From NCBI RefSeq assembly GCF_022539665.2, contig NC_081336.1, forward strand, positions 558,001-622,000: DNA of 64,000 nt, read 5' to 3'. Positions 1 through 11,527 of this stretch are shown here, one piece after another. The position numbers and the translations under genes are program-made. The notes under the pieces were generated by a model. That model saw only the letters and a list, made by a program, of their open reading frames with translations. It was not told where the DNA came from and ran no database searches. The stretch is from Daphnia carinata. Taxonomy: Eukaryota; Arthropoda; Branchiopoda; Diplostraca; Daphniidae. Position 1 is the first letter of the stretch. Each line of letters opens with the position of its first letter.

Positions 1-845
1 TCCCCTCCCTCCCGCCGTTTCTTTTCAGAAATTTGGTTTTAGCTGTAGCGATGCGCTAATCGAAGCGGGACAAAATGGCAACGTTTTTTGCTTCTTCATT
101 TTTTTTTTTTCTTTTTTTTTTTTTTTTCGAAATTGGGTAGGAGCATTGAATTATTGCCACATGTCAAAAAAAGAAGAAGAAGATGCGTTAAAAAAAATCT
201 AACACGGTCACGTCCGTTGAAGACAAGATTTGGTTTTTATTGAGGCGACTTGATATTTTGGAAAAGGAAAAAAAAAATGGTGTTCTTTTTTTCCCTCATC
301 TTTTCGTTTTCTAAACTTTTTTTTTTTTTTTTTTTTTTTTTTGGGGTTTGTTTGATGATAAACGACGACACTCGTGTCCGAGTCTATCCGTAAAAAAAAA
401 AATCCCGACATATTTTGGCGGTCGTAAAAAAACGTTTTTCGTCAGGGGCCGAGAGGAGCGCAAACGCGTGACCCGAGCAAATCATTTTGTGTTTGTCAAG
501 GCAAACGTACAACTCCATTTTGTGAATGATTACACACAACGTCTCTTTAAATCATTCGAACATGTTGAATTATTAGTTTCCCCTTCTTTTCCTTGTCGAG
601 CCAAAACTATTTTTTCCATTTTTTTTTTATTTTTTTTATTTTTTATTTTTTTGGCACTATCTCGTCAATTTTTGAAATTCAAAAATGTGTGTCCCTTTTT
701 GATTTTTTGCCTTCAAAGTTTATGATGTCCCCTCTCTTTGGGGTGGTGGTGGTGGTTTTGAAAGAAGAAAAATATTTTGTTTTCTTCGGGGAGCCGCGCC
801 CTTTTGTCGGCAACACGAAAAATGGTCCCCCGCCCCCCTCCCCTG

Positions 846-876
<31 letters not shown>
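846..876 (+). repeat. Poly-A tract
   Basis: About 31 consecutive A. It is the longest of many homopolymers in the first 14 kb; comparable poly-T runs occur near 319, 4091, 6791, 7083 and 12423. Confidence 0.9.
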
Positions 877-878
<2 letters not shown>

Positions 879-1839
879 AGAAATAGACGGGGGTAGTATA
901 TAGATGCGGCGCCATCTTTTTATGCACTAGATGCGCCCAGGAGTCCCCAAACTCAAGTCCTCCCAGGAAATGATTCGTTTTTTTTTTCATTTTATTTTAT
1001 TTTTTTTTTTTTGGTCGTCTCCATCTTGTTGACGAACACGAGAAGGAGGATCATAAAATGGTAACTTTGGAGAGTTGGCGATCAATCGGTGCATTGACAT
1101 TCGCCTTTTATGCCCAACCCATTTTTCCTTCCCTTTTTTTTGTTTTGTTTTGTTTTTTTTTTCTTTTTGATTGGACGTTTTTACGACACGTTCGTACGAA
1201 ACTGGCGCAAAAAGAAAAAGTTCTGAATGTTTTGAATTTTTTTGTTGAGAAAGAAACAAGTGCGTCTGGTACGTTTTCATGCGTTTTCCTCTGTCGGTTA
1301 ATAACAGTGTCAGATGACAAGTGGGTGTCAATAGAGATGCGACCATTGTTATCCCTTACCACTTTTATTTTCGGGTCTGCCTCTTTTTTTTTTCTTTTTT
1401 CTTTTTTTTTTTAGAAGGAAAAGAAAACGAAACGTATTTGCCTTGTTTTCGGTGGTAGTGGCGCACAAATGGACGCACAATTTCACGTGAGGGTCATATA
1501 TGTATATCGGACGAGAAAGAAGATATCATAATAAAATGGGGAAGGGGAGGGGGCGAGAGAGAGAGAGAGGCAAATGATTTTTTTTTTATTTTATTTTTTT
1601 TTTCTTGAGCGGCAAAGGGAAAAAGAAGCGGAGTAATCTGTGGCGGCGGCGAGTTTGACTTTGTAGGTGAGCGCTGGCGCGCGCGCGCGCGCTCTCTCGC
1701 CTTGCCTGCTGCTGCTGCTGAAATCTAACGTCCCCGTCGCACCGCGTTCCCTTCCAGACACACGAGAGAGAAATAGAAAGAGAGTTTTTCGTTGTAATCC
1801 GGCTGGTCGATTCCGCATCACGCGCAAGCGCAAAAAATC

Positions 1840-1862
1840 AAGAGAGAGAGAGAGAGAGAGAG
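1840..1862 (+). repeat. (GA)n microsatellite
   Basis: Uninterrupted AG dinucleotide array. Similar GA arrays lie near 1555, 2052, 5449, 6461 and 9652. Confidence 0.9.
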
Positions 1863-2003
1863 TTCAAGAAAGAAATGAATATATATTTTTTCAAAAGAAA
1901 AAAGGAAAAAGACACAATGGAAGGGACTTGTCTTTTGATGGGATTCACCGCGAAGGGAAGAAAATAGCCCGACAATTGACAGGCGATTAATAAGATGGTT
2001 GCG

Positions 2004-2007
<4 letters not shown>

Positions 2008-2036
<29 letters not shown>
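2008..2036 (+). repeat. (CA)n microsatellite
   Basis: Uninterrupted CA dinucleotide array. Others are near 8636, 9487 and 10529. Confidence 0.9.
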
Positions 2037-2038
<2 letters not shown>

Positions 2039-2307
2039 GAATCAAAAAGGGAGAGAGAGAGAGAGCGTTATCTTTTGTTTAATTCTCCTTTTGCGCTACC
2101 GGTAGGACATTTTCGAATAGGGAAAAAAGAAAGAACAAAAAAAACAAAAAAAGAAAAAAGAAAAGAGAGAGAACGAGATTTTGAATGAAAGAAGGTAAAC
2201 CAACAACTGGCGCGGCTAGATAGAAAAACGAACGGGCGGCACATTTGGGATGCCGGTCGCGAACCCTCTCACGGCACCTGTCACACGCACATCGTCGAAT
2301 ACAAGAC

Positions 2308-2312
<5 letters not shown>

Positions 2313-2352
<40 letters not shown>
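2313..2352 (+). repeat. (GA)n microsatellite
   Basis: Roughly 40 bases of perfect GA repeat, the longest GA array in the window. Confidence 0.9.
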
Positions 2353-2353
<1 letters not shown>

Positions 2354-2687
2354 TCGTGTTCACGCTGTGGCATTTTGGCCCTCTCTTTTCTTTCGTTCTT
2401 TTATTTTATTTTTTTTTAATTTTTATAAAAGGAGTCGCAACTCTTTTCCACCCCCAAAAACGGGTAAAAGGGGGCACCCCCAACACGGAAAACCTTTCAC
2501 TTGACATCAGTCGAGTCATTTATCTCTTCTTTTTCGTTTTTCCCTTAACGTTTTCGGATGCGTTTTTTTCCTTTGTTTTTTTTTTCCTCATTCTCTCGCT
2601 CTCACTGCAGTCGGTAGAAAAAACAAAAACAAAAACAGAAGACTGTCGAATCAAAAATCAAATGATATTCAATTAGGAAAATAAAGG

Positions 2688-2720
2688 GGCCGCCACCGCC
2701 GCCGCCGCCGCCACCGCCAC
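2688..2720 (+). repeat. (GCC)n trinucleotide repeat
   Basis: GCCGCCACC-type trinucleotide run just after a short purine-rich stretch. No frame through it continues as recognisable protein. Confidence 0.8.
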
Positions 2721-5700
2721 CAAAAATGGGCCCAGTCAAGTCACTTTGCTACTGTTAGGCATTTTTCGTTTTTCTCTATTTTTTTTTTTTTTTTATTTTT
2801 TTATTATTATTATTCTTTCAAAGATGAAAAAGAAGGAAAGAAAAGAAAAAGGAAAAAAAAACGAAATGATTAATGTGAATCCATCTCGCATATCATTTCT
2901 CGTTTTTTCCACGTACGGACCTGTCCCACCAATAAGCGCAGATCCGGTTTTTATGATTTTCTTCGTCTTCTTCTTCTTCTTCTTCTTCTTTTTCCAAAGC
3001 CATTTTTCATTTCTTTCTAAAAATGAAATGTGTCTGTCGTCAACGAGTTTTCATTGTCGTCGACGTAGTTTAAATTTTTTTTTTTATTTCATTTTATTTT
3101 ATGATTTTTTCACCCTCCGACCTAAAGGAAATATTCTTTTCCTTTACAAGATCGTCGTAAAGGTAAAGGTAAAGGTAAAAAAAAAGAACGATGTTGTTCC
3201 TCCCTCTAGACTCTAGAGGCGAAAAAAATTTTGTATTGAAAGATGAAAAAAAAAAAAAAAAAAAAAGGGGGGAAAATCTTTTGATTTGCATAATGCCATT
3301 GGGAGGAGGCGATAGAAAAAAAAAAAAAAAAAACATTGGCTGCACAATTGTTTCACAGGTGGCGCATCTGGACGCACCTGTGCTTCTTTTATTTTGCTTG
3401 TTTCGCTCCTTCCCCCCACCCCCCCCTTTTTTTTTTATTCAATTGGGCAGTGCGCACATCCCCCCCCCCCCCCCACCTCTATTTGATGTCTTCCTTTTAA
3501 TTGTTGATTTTCGGGGGCAACTATCGAATGATTTTTTCCAATTCTTGCCTCCTCTCCCTTACCCCACTATCCTTCAAGTCTGGGCCATTCACAGGTGTTT
3601 GGATGAAAGAAGCTCGTGCGCCCTTTACACCCTATCTTTTCAAGAAGAGCCGCCAACCCCACTCTTTTTCAAAAACCCTTTTAGGGTGTATCTTAAACAA
3701 TTGATTTTTCAAAGGTAGTTGGCTGTTCGTTTCCAAAGCGCGTTCGATCGCATTTTTTTTGTTTGTTTGTTTGTTTTTGTTTTTGCATTGCATTGCATTG
3801 CATTGCGAAAACGAAGTTTGAAGAAGACGAGAACAGGCAATCTAAACGATGGAGGGTAGCTACCAAAAAATAAAAAATAAATAAAGAGAAAGTAATAACG
3901 TACGAAAAAAGATCAGAGAGCGTGACTTGTCTCCTCCCCTCCCACCCGTCACGATCAACAACAAAAAAGAAAAAAAAAAAAAAAAAAGAGGGGCAGGGCA
4001 GAGTAGAGATGGACACAATAGAGAACTTGGTACAACTTGTACTCAACTGTATAACAACAACGACGACATGACCAAACGACTTTTTTCTTTTTTTTTTTTT
4101 TTTTTTTTTTTTTTCTGTAACTTGTTCTTATATGCGAACCAGGGGGGGTTGGTGGGCCAGGGGATTGGCTGTTGGAAAGCCAGTTGTGTTGTATAACCAC
4201 CGCCGACCATCATTACACCCGTTCCCGGTTGTGGTTTCCAGCAGAAAAGAAAATGGCGTCGGCAGTGTAGGATTTACGATGTTTGACACACATAACAGGA
4301 GATTGTTACCCCCCCCCCCCCCCTTACTCACACACACATACACAAAAGTAGATTATATCGGATCCATTTTTGGTGCCCCTCTATCAAACAAACCCCCATC
4401 TTTCGGGAAAAAAAAAAAGTGTAGGGCTTTTTTAGCGCAAAAAAGCGGTTAGGACGCCATATTGCTTGCCGAGAATTTTTTTTTTTTGGGGGGTGGAAAT
4501 CATCCCCAATAATAACTTTTGTGTTTGCTTATTTATTTATCCGATTTATTATTATCATTGGCTGTTGGCTTTTTTTTTTTACTAGCCAAAAAAAAAATAA
4601 TGAATAAATAAATAAAGAAGAAGAAGAAGAAGAAGGACTTTGTTATGTGGTGGATTATTGCGAGCGTCGTAGCCTTCGCCGGCCTGAAACGCTGTGCCAA
4701 GTCTCGTTGGACAAATGATGACGAGGTGGGCAATAACGTCACGCTAACTACATTTGGCGGCTGAGGGAGAGGGCCGCAAAAGAGGTTATAATCACAAGTC
4801 ATCCATCTCCCTCCCCTTTCCTTTCCTTCCCTTCCCCCCCCCCTCCTCCCTCCACTTTCTTCATCGCCGATGTTCTTTTACACGCGTTGTGCTAACGCGC
4901 TCTTGTTAACAATAAAACATTTGTCCGGGCGCTGCTAGTGTGGCATACGTTTTTCTTTTGCTGCCCTCGTGTATGACGTCATTTAGACGAATCGATCGCC
5001 TCTTTTTTTTTTTTTTTTCCAGCTCCTCTTCGTCGGGTGTCGAAATGAAAACATTCCAGCGCTAAAACGGGCGTCGGATCCAACGTGATCGAAATTGATC
5101 GCGCAAACCCTCCCCTCCCCCCCCCCCATCTCCTTCCTAACCCCACACCCCGTGTACGTTCTTTTTCTTTTTGAGACGGGAATGTTTCTAAACGCTTGAG
5201 GCGGACGATTCCACTGCAACATTAAAAGAAGGAGAAGCTCCTCTTGATGCGCGTGTTTTGCTGAAACTGATTTTATTTTTTGATCCCTCGGCTGCCGACA
5301 AAACGAGGAAAGAAACGCTTAAAGCGGCAAATGCTCTTCTTTTTGCCGCTCCATTGAGTTTTAAAGAGAGCGATGGGGAGGGGGGAATGTGTCGTACATG
5401 ATTACACACGCACGACCGTTTAGACGAAACCAAGAGGGTCGGGCAATAGAGAGAGAGAGAGAGAGTTTGCGTGAATGTTTTTTTCTTTTTCATTTGACGG
5501 TCGTGTTAAACTGCGTTTTGCTTAAATAACGTGAAATAGGAACGTGATTGGAATTTGCTCTTTTTTTTTTTTTTTTTTTCCTTCTTCTTCTTCTCTACCC
5601 CCCGATTTGGCTAGAAGGTTTTTTTTTTTTTTTTTTTTTCTTTTTCTTTTTTTTTTTTTAATAGGAAAAGATGATTGCATTACCGTCAAGTGATTTTTTA

Positions 5701-6453
5701 TTTATTTATTTATTTTTTTTACCCCCCCCCAAACTGTTTGAAATGTGTCACCCGTCGGGATTTGCAACAGATTGAGAACATTCTGGCTGTCATTTTTGTG
5801 ATGTGTGTGTGTGTGTGTGTGTCTTGTTGGGTTGAACGATTCACGAAACCAAGTGTAAAAAAAGGGGGGTGGGGGTGGGGAGAAACGATATGAGAGAAAT
5901 AACGCAGCAATTATATTTGGTTGTCTGCACATTTTGATTTTCACCTTACTCTGTCAACTTTTAAATTCCCCCTTTTTTTTTTCAGTTTTTTTTTTTTCTT
6001 TTTTCTTTTTTCTTTTTTCTTTTTTCTTTTTTTTTTTGCCGCTTGGCATCCGTTTCGTTTTACGTTGAGATTCGGTAATCCCGCATTTTTCGTTCGCGCC
6101 CACCTTGATCCCCCCCGCTTCTCTCTCCTTTTTTTTTTTTTTTTTCCTTTTCAAACTTGGAAAATGGGATTTTCCATGTGGTGTCTTATCTGATGTCCAG
6201 CTACCATAATTCCCTCTCTAACAAAAAAAAACAAAACAAAAAGAACATCTTCTACTAAAAGAGCCATGAAAGAAAAAAAAAAAAAAAAAAAAAAGAAAGA
6301 AGAAAGGGTATAACAAAGTATATCCCTCGTTGATTGGCTGGCTTATTGTCTCTTCACGCCAACTACCCCCCCCCCCCTGTCTCACCAACCCTTAAACCCC
6401 TCCCCACCCAACACCCGTCGACGCTTATCTCGTTGACACATACTTTACTAGCA

Positions 6454-6494
<41 letters not shown>

Positions 6495-6669
6495 GGGAAC
6501 AAACCAAAACGATATGGTCTTTTTTGTTTGGGGTTGGATGCGTTTAGGATCCCCGTTCGACCGTTGTCCTGTTTCTTTTAGCCATCGTAAGTGGTGAGAG
6601 GTCATGTTTTATTGATGCCGACATCTCAACCACCAGAGGATCAGAAACGAAGAAGAAGGGAAGGGGGCT

Positions 6670-6691
6670 GGGGGGGGGGGGGGGGGGGGGG
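6670..6691 (+). repeat. Poly-G tract
   Basis: About 22 consecutive G. Another G run is at about 8990-9005. Long C runs are near 3463, 4311 and 12734. Such runs are also common assembly trouble spots. Confidence 0.9.
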
Positions 6692-8891
6692 TTCCTGCGC
6701 AATCTACATAAAACGATGTCGTAATCATGTACAGTGTTGCATGATAAAAAAAAAAAAAAAGGAATCGTACATCGTGTCAAACGATGTCCTTTTTTTTTTT
6801 TTTTTTTTTTTTTTTATGGAAATCTTTTTCGAAAGGCTACTCTTGTTGTTTATATGATGACACACACACAAAAAAAATGAGAAGTCGTTAGGATAATAAT
6901 AAAGAAAAGAAAAGGGAAGGGATATTCATTTTTTTTTACGAGCCGCGTGAATTTTTGTAGCGCCGTCTTGTCGATACGCGTCACACGAACGAAAAGAATA
7001 GTTGATATTTTTTAAGTTGTTGTTGTTGTTGTCTCGTGTACATATCTAAACAACCCGCTAGCAAATTGTACACGTCTCCATTTTTTTTTTTTTTTTTTTT
7101 ATGACGGGATGCCCATCACAGACGAACGGACCCAAAAACGACCTTTCCCTTCCAATCTTTTCTCTTCGTTTTTTGAGCATCTTGAGAATCCTTCTTCTTT
7201 TATTATTATTTATTCAATTTTTAAAGGAAGAAAAAAGAAGGGAGAGAGAGAGAGCCAGATGTATAAATGTAGTCACGCGTGTTGTTGCTCAATCACCTCG
7301 TTGTCATCCTAATTCGAACGTTCGGCAATGGTGGTAAAATGTTTTCCCCCCTTGTTATTGTCGTCGTCTTTTCTTTTTTTTTTTTTTTTTTCTTCTTCAG
7401 CCCCCAAGTTTTTCTTTTTCCTCCTCTATTTTTTTTTTTTTTATTATTATTTATTTATTTATTTATATTCCCTGGCCGTCTCTCTTTCGGTTATATAAGT
7501 TGACGAGCCAAAACGCTAGCGGAAATCGTCGCGGCAATTTCACGCGCTGTCATCGTTTTTCTTGTTGCCTTGCCCTCTCCCTAACGCGCACCCCGTTCTT
7601 TTTTTTTCTTTTTTTTTCGGGTTATGATTATACGACCACTGACTGGCAAAAGGAGGCCCTCGACTACCAGTGATAAGTGGTTCTATCTTCATGTGTCTCG
7701 TCCCTTCAATATCTTGCCCGTCTTTCTTATTTTTCCTCATTCGTTTTTTTTTTTTTTTTTTTCCAAGATCGTAAACAATTGTCTTTTTTGGGGAATTCTA
7801 ATGCGCCTTTCGAGGCTGTGAAGTTGGAATACATTTTTTTTTTTTTTTTTTTTTTTTATTATTTATGAAGAGATGGGAGAGGAGGGGGGGAGAGGAGGAG
7901 AAGAAATTGACGAAATGACGACTGTTGTACGAGTTTCAATAAACGGGAGCGCGTGGTGGTGTGTAAATCGCATCAGGTAACGCTCGGATGCGTCCAGCTG
8001 CTGTTACTTCCCCCTCCTCCTCCCCCCCCCCTCTTTTTCTTGTGTTAATATAAACGAAACCGAGGGAAAGAAGGTCTTTTTTTTTTTGATTATTAAAAAA
8101 AAAAAAAAAATGATCCCGTAGGCTTTTTCTTAAAAAAAAAAAAAAAAAAAAAAAAAATGTTACGTGTGTGTGTTGGTTGCGGAGAATGAGGTACCGTTTC
8201 CGGCTGTCTCTTTCACTTGACTTGACAACGTTCAACGGGAATAGAAACTGAGATTTTGTTCTTATTTTATTTTATTTTTTTTTTTCAAACTGTCTTTGCA
8301 AACGTTTCTTTACACAGTAGCACAGGTGGTGTAACTCTTTCTTCACGTATCCATCCACACAAACACACAAACACGTCACCCCCCGCATTTTATTTTTTCT
8401 AAAGGAAAAGAAGGCGATTTGCTGGTGCGTGAAAACGTGTAACCGGTAGCCGAAGGAAAAAAAAAAAAAAAAGAGATTCACAAAAGAGATGATTTCCACG
8501 TGGCTAAACTCTTTGATTGCCATGAATATTTCTTGCCCTTTTTCGACTGTACTGAGAGACGTAAACAAGTCCAGTCCCGACCGGACATAAACACACACGA
8601 AGCACGCGACGATGTTTGCTGCCCATTTTAATATCACACACACACACACACACACGTTAGACCGAGAAACCGTTTTGAACATCTCACAAGGAAGAAAGAA
8701 AAATGGTCTGTGTGATTTTTCACGTGAAACTGTTTCATTTCTTCCTCCGCTGGCAAGTTTGTCTGTGCCGATGAGCTTTTTTTTCTTCCTCTTTGTCTTT
8801 TTATTGAAAGGAAACAGAGAAGAAAACTCTTTGATGCGCCTAATTGATTTCTAAAAGCAGGTGATTGAGCCTCGTCCATTTGTCAGCGGCT

Positions 8892-8922
<31 letters not shown>

Positions 8923-10311
8923 CTTTGACTTTGTGAAAGATTTAGTCACACTCTAGCGAACTCTGTGAAGCTTCTTCTTTGCCTTTCGGGGGGGGGGGGG
9001 GGGGGCGCGTTAGAAGAAGCAGCCCAGGTCTCTCTTTCTTTATTTTTTCTATACTTGTGTATCAACTCTTTTTCCTCTATTGAAATCATTTTTGAATTTT
9101 TTTTTTGTTAGAGGATTGAGAGAGAGAGGTTTTTTTTTTTTGAAGATATATAAAAAAAAAAAAAAGAGCATGTTTAAGGGGATCGGGGTGGAATGGACTT
9201 GCAACTTGAAGATCTTGGAATAACATTAGACACCTGTGTCGTCGTTTTTTTTTTCTTTCCTCCTCTTTTTCTTTTTTTTTTTTTCTTTTTTTATTGAGAT
9301 TGTTTCGGGCATCGTCATCCCTTCCTTTTTTTTTTTCAAACTCGGGAAACGACAAGAAAAAAAAGCCTAAAGCTTCTGAAAAAAAAAAAAAAAAAAACGT
9401 TGGTAGGGAAAAAAAAAGATGACGGTCCCTGTCGGACGATATGAAGATGAATGTGTCCTCTCTTGTGTGTGTAGCGCATTATCACCCACACACACACACA
9501 CACACGGAGTCTACCTTTGATCCGAAAAGGAGGGATTTGCTTTTCCTCTTCGTATTCTTTTGAAATGGTAGTTTATACTTTCCTTGCTCTCCCCTGTGTG
9601 TATGTGTAATACGCGTTTAAAACCTTATCAAAGAAAAAAAAAAAAAAAAAGTGAGAGAGAGAGAGAGGGAACAAGAAGTTATTTCTTTTTGAGGTTGAAC
9701 GTCTCTTTGGCCCCCACTCGAGACTGGCGTTGAAAAGAACAAGACCTAAAATGGCGGCCGCTTTTGTGCGCGTCTGTAAAAATAGTCGTGTTTATAAGGA
9801 TCCTCTTTTGCCCGTAGCTTTCGAGATCGTCCTCACATTATGAAACATCTTACTAATAAATGAACAAGGAAAAGCCTCTCTTTTTTTTTTTCTCACTCTT
9901 TCTTCCCTCTTTATTTACGAGTTAGACTAGCCGTAACTTGAGAGAAAAATCTTTCGTGTGTCCAAATCTTGTTCATTATACTTGAAACATTTGATTTGCT
10001 TTTTTTTTTTTAAAAACAAATTTTGAATTTTGCGCTACGCACGACGACAGCTGTTAACGTTATCGAAAAAAAACGCGATAGCCAAAACGATTTGAACCCA
10101 CACTTTGAAGAGAGGGGGAGACTCACCCTCACACTGGCTATTATCAAAAGTCTATGCATGTTTATATACAGTCCGTCCGACATGTGTTAAGTATTTGATC
10201 ATATTAAAAATCATTTTTCATCCCCCTTTTTTTTTTTTTTTTTTTTTTTATATGTACATCCATAGTATGAAAAATCGCTATCGGGGGGGATAGAGCCCAT
10301 CCCTCAGCCGA

Positions 10312-10335
10312 TGTGTGTGTGTGTGTGTGTGTGTA
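10312..10335 (+). repeat. (TG)n microsatellite
   Basis: TG dinucleotide array ending about 14 bases before the perfect 14-bp hairpin at 10350-10385. Confidence 0.9.
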
Positions 10336-10349
10336 TGTAAGTGAGTGTT

Positions 10350-10385
10350 GATACTGGGCGGCCGTTATATAGGCCGCCCAGTATC
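10350..10385. repeat. Perfect 14-bp inverted repeat
   Basis: GATACTGGGCGGCC (10350-10363) and GGCCGCCCAGTATC (10372-10385) are exact reverse complements around an 8-base AT-rich loop. The GC-rich stem stands out in AT-rich surroundings. It is too short for a typical animal pre-miRNA. Confidence 0.85.
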
Positions 10386-10696
10386 GCCGATGTTTGTCAA
10401 TTAGAGAGCGGCTAATTGGCGTCCGAGGCGGAGCAAAGCCCCTGGAATAAAAATACAGGGAAGGGAGGGAGAGGTCTGAAATCGGCGGCAAAACTCTCTC
10501 GGCACAATCTGTTTTATGATCCAATTTGCCACACACACACACATACACACAGATCCTCCTCTATAGCAGCAGCTGTTTTCCCCATCCTTTCCGGCCGCGG
10601 CCGTGTTACAATTTGAAACAGGAAGGGCCGCGCTCTACGTCGTTTGATGTATCTCCCCTGTTTCTTTGTGGGCTATGATATGATACATATTTTTTA

Positions 10697-10724
10697 TGTG
10701 TGTGTGTGTGTGTGTGTGTGTGTG
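10697..10724 (+). repeat. (TG)n microsatellite
   Basis: Perfect TG array of about 28 bases. Confidence 0.9.
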
Positions 10725-11347
10725 GAAGAGTATAGAGGGAAAACGGTCTCGTATCTTCAATCATTCAAATTGCTGTGGAGCACGTGCCCGTTTTTTGCTA
10801 TTTTACCCCTTTGATGATTTCTCAATTTCGCCCCCCCCCCCCCCGCGCTTCCTTCCTTTCTATTTTTTTTTTTTTTTTTTTTTCGGCGATGTGATGAACA
10901 ACATTCCATCCAGCCATCCGTCTGTGCCATAATGTGCGCAAAGCGGACATCCAGCCAAGCAGATAGACAGAATTTTCCATATGATGAATAGATTTCAATG
11001 ATTTCATTTTTGTTTGTTTTGTTTTGTTTTGTTTTTTAAGAGGAAACTTTGTTTCGTAGTCCAGTTTTGAAAAACATTTTTGATCGGAAAACATTCCGGG
11101 GTGTGGAAGTATTTTGAATGCGGGCATTGTTTTTTTGTTTTCTTATTATAGGGCTATACGAATGTTTTTCTTTGAAAAAAAAAAAAGGAGAAGAATAAGA
11201 AAAAGAAATGGGTGGAAACGCTGTGGGTGGGTTTTAGCCGACGGAAAAAGAAGACAAGAAGACAAGAAACAAAAATGTTTGTTTCTTGTTTGCCTTCCCG
11301 ATGCGATTGGGAACGTAGAATTTTAATCTTTTTCACGACTGGCAAAT

Positions 11348-11380
11348 GATTCACTATTTACTAGTTGTAAGTAGTGAATC
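11348..11380. repeat. 14-bp inverted repeat with one wobble
   Basis: GATTCACTATTTAC (11348-11361) faces GTAAGTAGTGAATC (11367-11380) across a 5-base loop. Thirteen Watson-Crick pairs plus one G-T pair. Confidence 0.8.
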
Positions 11381-11503
11381 GCTACAAGTTTTCAGTCTAC
11401 AAAAAGAAAAGAGAGAGAGACGAGAGAGACGAGAGAAAGGAAGGAGCCAATAATCGTCAATTTTATTCGACACAAATAAGTAGCCAAAAAAAAAAAACAA
11501 TTC

Positions 11504-11527
11504 ACTGCGGGAGATTTCTCCCGCAGT
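11504..11527. repeat. Perfect 11-bp palindrome
   Basis: ACTGCGGGAGA and TCTCCCGCAGT are exact reverse complements separated by TT. It lies about 120 bases after the previous hairpin. Confidence 0.8.

Noticed and set aside
9750-9842. Short frame MAAAFVRVCKNSR with good start context
   Set aside because: Only 30 codons, no splice or family support, inside low-complexity DNA.
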